Below are positions 1-8,289 of a stretch of DNA of 64,000 nucleotides, in pieces (the stretch's first letter is position 1; each line of letters begins with the position of its first letter). This DNA is from SHLQ01 sp033344795 (GTDB lineage Bacteria; Actinomycetota; Acidimicrobiia; Acidimicrobiales; SHLQ01), in contig JAWPMS010000001.1 in NCBI GenBank assembly GCA_033344795.1, forward strand, positions 2,914,001 to 2,978,000. Reading direction: 5' to 3'. The notes below the pieces were generated by a model. That model was not told where the DNA came from and did no database searches. It saw nothing but the letters and a program-made list of their open reading frames with translations. A program made the translations under genes and the position numbers.

Positions 1-2
1 TC

Positions 3-368
3 GAGGACAAGAAGATCCCATTGCAGGTGGCTGTGATGGGCTGCGTCGTCAATGGCCCTGGGGAGGCGCGTGATGCCGACTTGGGAATCGCGGCAGGGAA
101 CAAGCGAGGACACCTGTTTGTCAAGGGTGTCAACGTCGCCGTGGTCCCCGAGGACGAGATGGTCGAGCAGCTTCTCGATTGGGCCATCTACCTCCACGAG
201 GAAGGCGTGGAAGCAACGATGCAACGCGCGGAGGCGACCCGAGATGCAGCGCGCAAGGCAGCCGAGGAGGATCGGGCGCGCAATCTCGATGAGCGAGGCG
301 AGGATGCCAACGACGCAGAGACCGCCATCGAACTCATCCGCAAGCGCAAGGAAGCCACCTCGAACTGA
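3..368 (+). CDS. ispG: IspG (4-hydroxy-3-methylbut-2-enyl diphosphate synthase), C-terminal part
   Basis: Only the C-terminal end is in the window; the reading frame is open from base 3. The visible motif AVMGCVVNGPGEARDAD is the conserved iron-sulfur region of IspG/GcpE, the enzyme that reductively converts methylerythritol cyclodiphosphate to HMBPP in the non-mevalonate isoprenoid pathway. The Cys in MGCVVNGPGE is one of the 4Fe-4S ligands in this family. After the usual end of the domain there is a charged, Ala/Glu/Arg-rich tail of roughly 60 residues that looks helical and is probably not catalytic. The stop TGA overlaps the ATG of the next gene by one base (TGATG), suggesting translational coupling. 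Identity is clear from the motif; the N-terminal half lies upstream. Confidence 0.93.
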   Translation, partial: EDKKIPLQVAVMGCVVNGPGEARDADLGIAAGNKRGHLFVKGVNVAVVPEDEMVEQLLDWAIYLHEEGVEATMQRAEATRDAARKAAEEDRARNLDERGEDANDAETAIELIRKRKEATSN

Positions 369-805
369 TGGCTGACGTCGTAGTGCCGTTGCGCCTCGCA
401 ACCGACTCGGGGTTTCCCGCGATTTGTGCGATCACGGGCGAACGAGCCGATGGGGCTGTCTCCATCCGGCTCGATCGGTCGGTGAAACGATGGAGCTCGC
501 CAGCGGTGCGAATTCCACTGAGCGATCCGATCTTCAAGAAATGGTCGACGCGACGCAACATCTACATAAAGGCTCGAGCCTTCGCTTCGGTCCTGACCGC
601 TGTCGGAATCGTTATCGCGTTCCGCAATGGTCTCTTGGGGCTGGGTGTCGTTGCGATTGCCCTGGCCGTTCATCTCGTTGACCTCTGGGCCGATCGAACG
701 ACGTACAACTTTCAGCCAGTCCTGGAGCGAAGGGGCCACGATCTTGCGCTTCTCGGAGTGCATGAGCGTTTCGCCACTGCCGTCGCCGAGACGGTTCACG
801 ACTGA
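368..805 (+). CDS. Small membrane protein of unknown function
   Basis: A 145-residue protein I do not recognise. The first 65 residues are polar with a possible Cys at position 20 (AICAITGERADG), resembling the start of short actinobacterial membrane proteins where a Cys/Gly turn precedes a hydrophobic part. Residues about 70-108 are strongly hydrophobic and could form one long or two short membrane segments separated by RNGLLG; a polar cytoplasmic-looking tail follows. The start ATG overlaps the ispG stop, so it is probably co-translated with ispG. No catalytic motif is visible. Codon use is like the neighbours. It ends 112 bases before a strong terminator, so it is likely the last gene of the ispG transcript. 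Confidence 0.7.
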   Translation: MADVVVPLRLATDSGFPAICAITGERADGAVSIRLDRSVKRWSSPAVRIPLSDPIFKKWSTRRNIYIKARAFASVLTAVGIVIAFRNGLLGLGVVAIALAVHLVDLWADRTTYNFQPVLERRGHDLALLGVHERFATAVAETVHD

Positions 806-865
806 GATCACGCGCATTGCATGACCGGAACAGTCGCGAGGCGTGGCCGATGGACCGGCTTCCGA

Positions 866-871
866 TAGCAT
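866..871 (+). promoter_or_regulatory. Candidate -10 box of the rimP-nusA-infB operon
   Basis: TAGCAT fits the actinobacterial TANNNT -10 consensus. It lies about 120 bases upstream of rimP, in the only non-coding stretch before the operon. A start site about seven bases downstream would give a leader of about 115 nt that contains the terminator hairpin at 917-950. The -35 is not convincing. Confidence 0.4.
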
Positions 872-916
872 GTTCGCTGCACGCAAATACGGGCCCAACC
901 GGACCTGAATGACGCG

Positions 917-950
917 AGCGTGGGCTTTCGGGTCCACGCTTTTCTTTGTT
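917..950 (+). terminator. Intrinsic terminator, possibly an attenuator in the rimP leader
   Basis: AGCGTGGGC (917-925) pairs with GTCCACGCT (932-940) around a short TTTCGG loop, followed by TTTTCTTTGTT. This is a textbook rho-independent terminator. It may simply end the ispG transcript. However, a candidate -10 box (866-871) lies upstream, so transcripts starting there would meet it before rimP. A second GC hairpin (CGGGGC-AAG-GCCCCG, 953-967) follows just before the rimP ribosome binding site. Confidence 0.75.
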
Positions 951-993
951 CCCGGGGCAAGGCCCCGCACAACAGGGGACACGAGGAGGTGAC

Positions 994-1545
994 ATGAGTG
1001 AGAAGCAAGGCGCACTAGTTGCGTCATTCACCGACCTCGTGTTGCCGATCACCGATGACTTCCAGTGCGAGCTCGTCGACGTCGACTACAACAACGGCGT
1101 CATGAAGCTCGTCATCGATCAACCCGACGGGCTCCTCAGCCAGACGCTGATCGAAGTCACGAAAGCCGTGTCTCGGATGATCGACGCCGAGGATCCGATC
1201 CCCGGGCGATTCACTCTCGAAGTAACGAGTCCGGGTGTCGAGCGGCCGTTGAAGAAGCCCGAACACTTCCGGCGCTCGGTCGGCGAGACCGTGAGCATCA
1301 AGACGATGCCCGACGTCGCCGGCGATCGGCGCATAGAAGGTGATCTGGTGAGCTGCGATGAGTTCGGGGTCACGGTTTCGACCGGCGACGGCGAACAGAC
1401 GCTTCGCTACGGCGAAATTCGCAGCGCCAGAACCGTATTCGCTTGGGGTCCCACTCCAAAACGAGGCGGCAACAAGAACGGTTCCTCCAATGGCGCCAAG
1501 CAAGAAATGAAAACGAAGAAAGGTCAGCTTGCCGATGAACGCTGA
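994..1545 (+). CDS. rimP: Ribosome maturation factor RimP
   Basis: RimP is needed for maturation of the 30S ribosomal subunit. The 183-residue product has the two-domain layout of the family: an N-terminal alpha/beta domain with the signature VTSPGVERPL at about residues 81-90, then an SH3-like C-terminal domain, and a Lys/Gly/Asn-rich tail. I chose the ATG at 994 because AGGAGGT (984-990) lies four bases upstream; a GTG or ATG further up would lack a site. The gene is first in the rimP-nusA-infB cluster, the usual order in bacteria, and its last 11 bases overlap the nusA start. Upstream hairpins (917-967) may regulate the whole operon. Confidence 0.95.
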   Translation: MSEKQGALVASFTDLVLPITDDFQCELVDVDYNNGVMKLVIDQPDGLLSQTLIEVTKAVSRMIDAEDPIPGRFTLEVTSPGVERPLKKPEHFRRSVGETVSIKTMPDVAGDRRIEGDLVSCDEFGVTVSTGDGEQTLRYGEIRSARTVFAWGPTPKRGGNKNGSSNGAKQEMKTKKGQLADER

Positions 1546-2737
1546 GATGCTCGAAGCCCTTCAAGCACTTGCCCGTGAAAAGGGAATCTCGGTCGACGCG
1601 CTGTTTGCAGCACTCGCCGATGCCCTTGAGTCTGCATACAAGCGGATGCCTGACGCGTACGAGTACTCGTGGGTCACCATCGATCCAGAGACCATGGACA
1701 TCCGCGTGATGGCCCAAGCACTCGACGAAGAGGGTGAAATCGTCGGCGATGAGCTCGACGTGACCCCCGACAACTTCGGGCGAATCGCTGCCCAGACCGC
1801 ACGACAGGTCATGACTCAGCGAATTCGCGAGGCTGAGCGCGAGCTGAAGTACGAAGAGTACGCAGGTCGCGAAGGTGACATCGTCACCGGCATGATCCAA
1901 CAGACCGATGCGCGGTACACGCTGCTCGACCTCGGTCGAGTCGAGGCCTTGCTGCCGCAGTCCGAACAGGTCATGTTCGAACGGCCCGAGCCGAACGCTC
2001 GGCTGAAGGCGTACATCGTCGAGGTTCGCAAGACGGCCAAGGGCCCGCAGATCGTTGTGAGCCGTACTCACCCGGGACTCGTGCGGCGGCTGTTCGAGCT
2101 CGAGGTGCCAGAGATTGCTGATGGCATCGTCGAAATTCGTGCCTGTGCCCGTGAACCAGGACACCGCACCAAGATCGCCGTGTATTCAAACGATCCCAAC
2201 GTGGATCCAGTCGGTGCATGTGTCGGCGCGCGTGGAGCGCGCGTGCGTCAGGTCGTTACCGAGCTGCGCGGCGAGAAGATCGATATCGTTCCCTTCTCCG
2301 ACGATTTGCCCGACTTCGTGATGAAGGCCCTTTCACCTGCGAAGGTGAAGGAGGTTCGCATGATCGAAGAGACAGGTACGGCCGAGGTCATCGTTCCCGA
2401 TTTCCAGCTGTCGTTGGCGATTGGCAAAGAGGGGCAGAATGCCCGTCTGGCTGCACGTCTCACCGGTTGGCGGGTCGATATCAAGAGCGAGACACAACTT
2501 GCCCAAGAAGAGGCCTACGGCGATGTCGAGTGGGCTGAGGGCGAGTGGGTCGTCGACCCCGAATCAGGGGAACAGGTGTGGAAACCTGCTGACGGCGGCG
2601 ATGCAATTTCGGCGGAAGACTGGACTGAAGCGGTCGATAGTGACGAGCCCGACGCTGAAAGCGACGAGACTCCGCTCACCGAGATCGACGCAGGTGACGA
2701 AGCAGCCGCTCAAGATGGCGCTTCGGAAGAGGAATAG
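1535..2737 (+). CDS. nusA: Transcription termination/antitermination protein NusA
   Basis: NusA binds RNA polymerase and nascent RNA, modulating pausing, termination and rRNA antitermination. The 400-residue product shows the N-terminal polymerase-binding domain (EMLEALQALAREKG), an S1 domain from about residue 110 (GDIVTGMIQQTD), KH1 with GACVGARGARVRQVV near residue 225 and KH2 with LAIGKEGQNARLAARLTGW near residue 295. The last about 75 residues are acidic and low complexity, as in other actinobacterial NusA proteins. ATG 1535 is preceded by GAAAGG; a TTG two codons upstream is possible. The start overlaps the rimP stop in another frame, suggesting coupling. The usual actinobacterial ylxR gene is missing between this gene and infB. 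Confidence 0.96.
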   Translation: MNAEMLEALQALAREKGISVDALFAALADALESAYKRMPDAYEYSWVTIDPETMDIRVMAQALDEEGEIVGDELDVTPDNFGRIAAQTARQVMTQRIREAERELKYEEYAGREGDIVTGMIQQTDARYTLLDLGRVEALLPQSEQVMFERPEPNARLKAYIVEVRKTAKGPQIVVSRTHPGLVRRLFELEVPEIADGIVEIRACAREPGHRTKIAVYSNDPNVDPVGACVGARGARVRQVVTELRGEKIDIVPFSDDLPDFVMKALSPAKVKEVRMIEETGTAEVIVPDFQLSLAIGKEGQNARLAARLTGWRVDIKSETQLAQEEAYGDVEWAEGEWVVDPESGEQVWKPADGGDAISAEDWTEAVDSDEPDAESDETPLTEIDAGDEAAAQDGASEEE

Positions 2738-2799
2738 GAATAGGCTGGTTGGCTGACCGCCTCAACGCGGTCGCCCCATCAAAGGACTGAAACAACCCA

Positions 2800-5631
2800 T
2801 TGGCAGCAAAGATACGCGTCTACGAACTCGCACGAGAGCTCGGGCTCAGCAACGCTGAGACCCTTGAGCTCTGTGACGCGCTCGGAATCGGGGCGAAGAG
2901 TCACTCATCGAGCATCGTCGACGCCCAAGCCGACCGCGTTCGCCGCAAGGCAGAGCGAGAAGGTTTGATTCGCGAGGTACAGCCCGAAGAGGAAAAGCCA
3001 GTCGAGGCGAAGCCGGCCAAGAAGAAGGCTGCCGTTTCGACCAAGAAGCCGCCACCCAAGAAGAAGAAGGCTGCAGAGCCTGCGCCTGAACCTGTGGCAG
3101 AGGCCGAGCCAGAACCGGTTGTCGAGGCGCCAGCGCCCGTGGCCGAGGAGCCCGCTCCGGTCGTCGAGGAGCCAGTAGCCGCGGAAGAGCCAGCGGTTGC
3201 CGATCCTGTTGTTGCAGAGGGCGGCGTCGATCCTGACCAGGAGCTTCCGAAGGGAATCGTCTCGTCAAAGGACTCGCGGCCTCGCGTTTCCGAGGGTCCA
3301 GTTCCACCCCCTCCCACGGCAACTCCAAAACCAGCCCCTCAGCCAAAGGCAGAAGGCGATTCACCAGCGCCCGACGCTCCAGCTGCTCCGCCGTCCATCG
3401 GATCCGATCCAAAGAAGGACGCGCCGAAACCTCCGGGCCCGATGTCTGGAACCGGTCGCCCGATTCCGCCACCACCTGGACCCCCTCGCTCGCAGTCCGG
3501 CAAGCCGATTCCACCACCACCTGGACGTCCGGGTGGACCGCGCACCGCGCCAGCGGCCGGCGCGGGTGCCAACCGAAGTGGCGGGTACGGCGGCGGACCA
3601 CCACGCAGTGGCGGCGGTGGACCAGCTCGACCTGGCGGAGGACCGCGCCCGGTCCCCGGTGCCGGCGCTCCACCAGCAGGTGGCGGCGGCGGTCGCCCCG
3701 GCGGCGGCCGTCCAGGCGGACCAGCAGGCCGACGACCACCGAAGCGAAAGGGTCGTCGCCGTCGCAACCGCGAGGAACTGCAGCCGATGAATGTGCCGAG
3801 CTACAGCTCGGACGACGCTCCAGTGCCGACCGGACAGGTCGTCATCGAACGCGCCATAACGCCGCTCGACCTCGGTCCGAAGTTCAATCGCACCGCAGCC
3901 GACGTTGTGCGTTTCATGATGCAACAAGGCGAAATGGTGACTGCCACGCAGTCGCTCAGCGACGAGCTCATCACCGCATTTGCTGAGGATCTGGACGCCG
4001 ACGTCAAACTCGTCGATCCAGGCGAAGAGCAAGAAGTTGAGCTTCGCAAGATGCTCGGGCTCGATGACGATGATGATGATGACGAGGAGTTCGACGACGA
4101 TGCTCCTATCCGTCCACCGGTGATCACCGTCATGGGCCACGTCGATCACGGCAAGACGAAGTTGCTCGACAACATTCGTCAGGCCAAGGTCGCAGACGAC
4201 GAAGCTGGCGGCATCACGCAGCACATCGGCGCGTACCAAACGGTTCGCAATGGTCAGGCTCTCACGTTCATCGACACCCCGGGCCACGAGGCGTTCACCG
4301 CCATGCGGTCACGCGGTGCGAAGGCAACCGACATCGTGATTCTCGTGGTGGCCGCCGACGACGGCATGATGCCTCAGACGATCGAAGCGTTGAACCACGC
4401 CAAGGCAGCGAACGTTCCGATTGTCGTCGCGATCAACAAGATCGATCGCGAGAACGCCAACGTGAACCGTGTCATGACGCAGCTTTCAGAGAACGATCTG
4501 ATCCCCGAATCCTTCGGTGGCGACACCATCGTTCAGGAGATCTCGGCGCTCAAGAGCATCGGTATCGAAGAACTGCTCGATCAACTCTTGGTGGTTGCAG
4601 AGCTCGAAGACCTGCGGGCAGATCCGAACGACAAGGCGCAGGGCGTCGTGCTCGAATCCAACCTCGACATTGGCCGTGGCCCAGTGGCGACGGTGCTGGT
4701 CCAAGAGGGAACGCTTCGGGTTGGCGATCCCATGGTCGCAGGCGCTGCCTGGGGTCGTGTCCGAGCGCTCATCAACGACAAGGGCGAGAACGTCAAGGAA
4801 GCCGGACCGTCGACTCCCGTGCAGGTCCTTGGACTCAGCGATGTCGCCGATGCTGGGGGCGACTTCAACATCGCACCGAGCGAGAAGGTGGCCTCCAAGG
4901 TCGCCGATACCCGTGAACACTGGCATCGTCAGACCAGCCTTGGACGAGACTCGTCTGCAACCAGCGGCGGCGCTCGCCTCGAAGACATCTTCGAGCAGAT
5001 TCAGCGTGGCGAAGCTGCCAACCTGAACCTGATCATCAAGGCCGATGTGAACGGTTCGCTCGAGGCCGTCACAGACTCGCTTCGCAAGCTCGAAACGCCC
5101 GAGGTCAAGCCGACCTTCGTGCATCGTGGTGTCGGTGGAATCACCGAGAACGACATCGCCCTCGCGGCGGCGTCCAACGCAACGATCATTGGTTTCAACG
5201 TTCGCCCCGACCGCAAGGCTCGAACGACCGCTGACAGCGAAGGTGTGGAGATCCGTACCTACGAGATCATCTACAAGCTGCTCGAGGACGTCGAGTCCGC
5301 CATGGTTGGACTCTTGGCCCCCGAGTTCGAAGAGATCGTGACCGGCGACGCCGAAGTGCGCGAGATCTTCTCGGTGCCAAAGATCGGCAGGATCGCCGGT
5401 TGTTACGTCACGAATGGCGTGATCACCCGCAATTCGAAGGTCAGGTTCATCCGCGACGGAACGATCATTTGGAAGGGCGAAGTGAAGTCACTGCGCCGTT
5501 TCAAAGACGATGCCCGCGAAGTCGCCGCCGGATACGAATGCGGTATCGGCCTCTCGGACTTCCAGGATCTGAAGGATGGCGACATCATCGAGACGTACGA
5601 GGAGCGCGAGATCGAGCGTTCGATCTCCTAG
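2800..5631 (+). CDS. infB: Translation initiation factor IF-2
   Basis: IF-2 is the GTPase that delivers fMet-tRNA to the 30S subunit and promotes subunit joining. The 943-residue protein starts with an IF2_N module (IRVYELARELGLSN), then a roughly 270-residue linker rich in Pro, Ala, Glu, Gly and Arg, a Lys/Arg cluster, a second IF2_N module, an Asp-rich stretch, and the G domain from about residue 440. GTPase motifs are GHVDHGKTKLLD (G1), DTPGHEAF (G3), NKID (G4) and SALKSIG (G5). Domains II-IV follow and the C terminus is intact. The start is TTG at 2800 after AAAGGA (2781-2786); no ATG or GTG fits the conserved N terminus. The long linker is typical of actinobacteria. Confidence 0.96.
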   Translation: MAAKIRVYELARELGLSNAETLELCDALGIGAKSHSSSIVDAQADRVRRKAEREGLIREVQPEEEKPVEAKPAKKKAAVSTKKPPPKKKKAAEPAPEPVAEAEPEPVVEAPAPVAEEPAPVVEEPVAAEEPAVADPVVAEGGVDPDQELPKGIVSSKDSRPRVSEGPVPPPPTATPKPAPQPKAEGDSPAPDAPAAPPSIGSDPKKDAPKPPGPMSGTGRPIPPPPGPPRSQSGKPIPPPPGRPGGPRTAPAAGAGANRSGGYGGGPPRSGGGGPARPGGGPRPVPGAGAPPAGGGGGRPGGGRPGGPAGRRPPKRKGRRRRNREELQPMNVPSYSSDDAPVPTGQVVIERAITPLDLGPKFNRTAADVVRFMMQQGEMVTATQSLSDELITAFAEDLDADVKLVDPGEEQEVELRKMLGLDDDDDDDEEFDDDAPIRPPVITVMGHVDHGKTKLLDNIRQAKVADDEAGGITQHIGAYQTVRNGQALTFIDTPGHEAFTAMRSRGAKATDIVILVVAADDGMMPQTIEALNHAKAANVPIVVAINKIDRENANVNRVMTQLSENDLIPESFGGDTIVQEISALKSIGIEELLDQLLVVAELEDLRADPNDKAQGVVLESNLDIGRGPVATVLVQEGTLRVGDPMVAGAAWGRVRALINDKGENVKEAGPSTPVQVLGLSDVADAGGDFNIAPSEKVASKVADTREHWHRQTSLGRDSSATSGGARLEDIFEQIQRGEAANLNLIIKADVNGSLEAVTDSLRKLETPEVKPTFVHRGVGGITENDIALAAASNATIIGFNVRPDRKARTTADSEGVEIRTYEIIYKLLEDVESAMVGLLAPEFEEIVTGDAEVREIFSVPKIGRIAGCYVTNGVITRNSKVRFIRDGTIIWKGEVKSLRRFKDDAREVAAGYECGIGLSDFQDLKDGDIIETYEEREIERSIS

Positions 5632-5646
5632 CGCCTGAGCGTCCAG

Positions 5647-5937
5647 ATGCATGTATTGGCGCTCGATCTTCATCTCAGATTTCGAGAGGTGAAGAGCCTC
5701 AAGGAGAAGCGATCGATGATCAGACCGATCATCGATCGCGTCCCCAAGCTCGGAGCCTCCGTCTCTGAGGTGAGCGACCACGATGTCTTGCAGCGGTCGC
5801 GCCTCGGTGTGGTCACGGTGTCGGGCTCTGCGCGCCAAGCGGGGGAAATCATGGATGAGGTGGAGCGGCTCGTGTGGAGCAGACCTGATCTCGAGGTCGT
5901 TTCCGCTCAACGAACGTGGATGGAGATGGACGCATGA
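5647..5937 (+). CDS. DUF503 family protein (YlxP-like)
   Basis: A 96-residue protein of the DUF503/YlxP family, with the family hallmark LHLRFREVKSLKEKR near the N terminus. In Gram-positive bacteria the gene regularly lies between infB and rbfA, as here, and is suspected to help ribosome or RNA metabolism, but no reaction is established. The last three bases overlap the first bases of rbfA (ATGA), so translation is probably coupled. The ATG lies 15 bases after the infB stop without a strong ribosome binding site, consistent with read-on from infB. Confidence 0.88.
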   Translation: MHVLALDLHLRFREVKSLKEKRSMIRPIIDRVPKLGASVSEVSDHDVLQRSRLGVVTVSGSARQAGEIMDEVERLVWSRPDLEVVSAQRTWMEMDA

Positions 5938-6422
5938 GTTCTCGGCGCAAACAGATACAGAGCGGTGGTCGCGATCAGGGCTCGCAGCGGAGCTCACGAC
6001 TGAACGAGCTGCTGCGAGAGATCATCGCCGAGGAGCTGAGCCGAATCGATGACGAGCGACTCGAGTGGGTCAGCGTCACCCACGTGAAGACCGATCGAAG
6101 CCTCGATCGGGCCGTGGTCACATTCACCGCAGCGCTTGGGACCGAAGAAGAAGAGGACGCGCTGACCGAAGTCTTCGAGGAACATCGCAAACGCCTGCAG
6201 CGCGCGATCGGCCGGCAGACCACGCTGCGCCGTACACCTCCGCTGAGCTTCGAGCCAGACGTGCACCTCCGTAACGCCAGCCGGATCGAGGATCTGCTCG
6301 CCGCAGAACGCCTTCGGCCGGGCAATCCGGAACTCGCGGAAGGCGGAGCTCCCGATGACGGTTCCGGGGCGGAAGTCCCCGGCGAGGACAGCGGTTCCGG
6401 GGCGGAAGTCCCCGGCGCATAA
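5934..6422 (+). CDS. rbfA: Ribosome-binding factor RbfA
   Basis: RbfA binds the immature 30S subunit and assists 16S rRNA 5'-end maturation. The fold is visible from SSRLNELLREIIAEELSRI through a central beta region (VSVTHVKTDRSLDRAVV) to LRRTPPLSFEPD. The family usually ends near here (about 110-130 residues); this protein of 162 residues carries an acidic Gly/Ser/Pro tail encoded by a 33-bp tandem duplication (6359-6417). ATG 5934 overlaps the DUF503 stop and has GGAGA eight bases upstream; an upstream GTG at 5916 is less likely. The TAA overlaps the truB ATG by one base. Confidence 0.93.
   Translation: MSSRRKQIQSGGRDQGSQRSSRLNELLREIIAEELSRIDDERLEWVSVTHVKTDRSLDRAVVTFTAALGTEEEEDALTEVFEEHRKRLQRAIGRQTTLRRTPPLSFEPDVHLRNASRIEDLLAAERLRPGNPELAEGGAPDDGSGAEVPGEDSGSGAEVPGA
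6359..6417 (+). repeat. 33-bp tandem duplication with embedded hairpins at the end of rbfA
   Basis: Two identical 26-base blocks (6359-6384 and 6392-6417) start 33 bases apart, so the reading frame is kept and the residues SGAEVPG are repeated. Each block holds the inverted repeat CCGGGG-cggaagt-CCCCGG, giving two consecutive hairpins directly before the truB start codon. Confidence 0.85.
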
Positions 6423-7348
6423 TGGCGAAGAAGCGACCGAACGGCCCAACGGGTTTCGCGATCGTCGACAAGCCGCAGGGTTGGACGTCGCACGATGTCG
6501 TGGCGAAGGCGCGGGGCGTCTTCGGAACGCGCAAGGTCGGCCACAGCGGCACGCTCGATCCTGATGCCACCGGTGTGCTCCTCCTCGGAGTCGGCAAGGC
6601 TACGCGGATCCTTCGATTTCTCGACGGTGCGACCAAGTCCTACACGGGAGAGATCAGATTCGGAGCGGAGACGGATTCGCTCGACTCCACCGGAGTCGTG
6701 ACCCGCACCCACGAGATGGCAGCGATCGATCTCGGGGAAGCACAAAAAGCGGCAAAGTCTTTGACTGGAGATATCCAGCAGATTCCGCCGATGGTCTCGG
6801 CAAAGAAGGTTGATGGAAAGCGACTGCATGAGCTCGCCCGCGAGGGAATCGAGATCGAGCGCAAGGCGGCCGACGTCACCGTTCACCGCTTCGACCTCGA
6901 GGCAACCGATGATCCAATGACGCTGCGCTGTGAGGTGGATTGTTCGTCAGGAACCTACATTCGCTCGCTCGCTGCGGACCTCGGCGCCGCGCTGGGCGGG
7001 GGAGCGCACCTCCACGGCCTTCGGAGGACTGCAATCGGCACGTTCACCGAAGCTGACGCAGCACCGCTCGAGGAGGTTGAATTGCGTCCGGCCGCCGAAT
7101 TTCTTCGGGACCTCGGGCTGATCGAAGTCGACGATGAGACCGCACTCGATGTCCGGTACGGGCGGGTAGTAGACGTCACACGTATTGGGGTCGAGCACGC
7201 TGGCCCGTACCCTTTGGTCGACGGTGCTGGCGAACTGCTCGCGGTCTACGAAGAACATCGTGGGTCGACGGTGAAACCAGCGGTGGTTCTCGCTGAACCA
7301 CCTCTCTCAACAACCAAGACAACGGCTGACCTGTCGGAGGACAAGTAG
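6422..7348 (+). CDS. truB: tRNA pseudouridine(55) synthase TruB
   Basis: TruB isomerises U55 in the T-loop of tRNAs. The 308-residue protein begins with the family start GFAIVDKPQGWTSHDVV and has the catalytic motif GHSGTLDPDATGVL near residues 41-54, in which the Asp after Leu is the nucleophile. KSYTGEIRFGAETDSLD, IPPMVSAKKVDGKRLHELAR and CSSGTYIRSLAADLG are also conserved TruB blocks. The C-terminal part matches a PUA-like domain. Start ATG overlaps the rbfA stop and the stop TAG overlaps the ribF GTG, so the three genes are tightly coupled, the usual arrangement in bacteria. Confidence 0.96.
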   Translation: MAKKRPNGPTGFAIVDKPQGWTSHDVVAKARGVFGTRKVGHSGTLDPDATGVLLLGVGKATRILRFLDGATKSYTGEIRFGAETDSLDSTGVVTRTHEMAAIDLGEAQKAAKSLTGDIQQIPPMVSAKKVDGKRLHELAREGIEIERKAADVTVHRFDLEATDDPMTLRCEVDCSSGTYIRSLAADLGAALGGGAHLHGLRRTAIGTFTEADAAPLEEVELRPAAEFLRDLGLIEVDDETALDVRYGRVVDVTRIGVEHAGPYPLVDGAGELLAVYEEHRGSTVKPAVVLAEPPLSTTKTTADLSEDK

Positions 7349-8289
7349 TGAAAATCATCCGCGACAGCGACGATCAGAGAATCGATGCGTGCGTGCTCAC
7401 CACGGGTGCCTTCGATGGCGTCCATCTTGGTCATCAAACGGTTATCAACGAGGTGAAGCGACGGGCCGCCGAGCATGGCGTCCAGTCTGTTGTCGTGACG
7501 TTCGACGTTCATCCAGCCGTCGTGGTCCGACCCGACTCGGCTCCGAAGATCTTGACCCGACTGCCCCGCAAGCTCGAGCTCCTCGAATCGCTCGGTATCG
7601 ATGTCGTCTACGTGATCGAATTCGACGCAGCACGGGCGTCGACGAGCGCGGAAGACTTCGTTCGAGATGTGTTCGTCGATCGACTGAACGCGAAGGAGAT
7701 TCTCGTCGGGAGCGACTTCAACTTCGGGAAAGGTCGCGAAGGAACCGTTGAATTCCTCGAAGCGCAGGGCCGACACTTCGGCTTCTCCGTGGAAGGGCTC
7801 GAATTGATCCGGGCTTCGAACGATGCGACAGAACCCGTTTCGTCGACCGCCGTTCGTCGAGCACTGATCGGCGGGGACGTCGAGACCGCGGCCGAGATGC
7901 TCGGCCGTCCGTTCGAAATTCACGGCACCGTCACCCAGGGCGACCAACGGGGGCGCACGATCGGCTTTCCCACCGCAAACGTCGTCCTGCCAAACGACAT
8001 GGCTCGGCCTGCCAATGGCGTGTACGCCTGCCGATACACCACACCCGGCGGAGACGTTCATCTCGCTGCGGTAAACGTGGGGGTGCGGCCGACGTTCTAC
8101 GAATCGGCCGATGCTGCGGTGCTCGAAGCGCATTTGCTCGACTTCGACGGCGACCTCTACGACCAGGTCGCGCGCGTGCAATTCATCCAGTTCCTTCGGA
8201 GCGAACGACGCTTCAATGGCATCGACGAGCTGAAGGATCAGCTCGCGCTGGACATCGTCGAGGCTCGGAACGTGCTGACGGCCAAATAA
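7348..8289 (+). CDS. ribF: Bifunctional riboflavin kinase/FAD synthetase
   Basis: RibF phosphorylates riboflavin to FMN and adenylylates FMN to FAD. The N-terminal nucleotidyltransferase domain shows TGAFDGVHLGHQ (the HxGH-type motif) near residue 19 and SSTAVRRALIGGD around residues 168-180, a conserved block of the FMN adenylyltransferase. The C-terminal riboflavin kinase domain follows, with GRTIGFPTANV and NGVYACRY. Length (313 residues) is normal. The start is GTG at 7348, overlapping the truB stop, with GGAGGA (7336-7341) as ribosome binding site. It is the last gene before a 264-base non-coding stretch that leads to rpsO. Confidence 0.95.
   Translation: MKIIRDSDDQRIDACVLTTGAFDGVHLGHQTVINEVKRRAAEHGVQSVVVTFDVHPAVVVRPDSAPKILTRLPRKLELLESLGIDVVYVIEFDAARASTSAEDFVRDVFVDRLNAKEILVGSDFNFGKGREGTVEFLEAQGRHFGFSVEGLELIRASNDATEPVSSTAVRRALIGGDVETAAEMLGRPFEIHGTVTQGDQRGRTIGFPTANVVLPNDMARPANGVYACRYTTPGGDVHLAAVNVGVRPTFYESADAAVLEAHLLDFDGDLYDQVARVQFIQFLRSERRFNGIDELKDQLALDIVEARNVLTAK

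Noticed and set aside
188..1027. 279-codon minus-strand open frame
   Set aside because: It lies across ispG, the 368-805 gene and the rimP start, has Arg/Ser-rich low-complexity translation and no family motif; it is a shadow frame of high-GC coding sequence.
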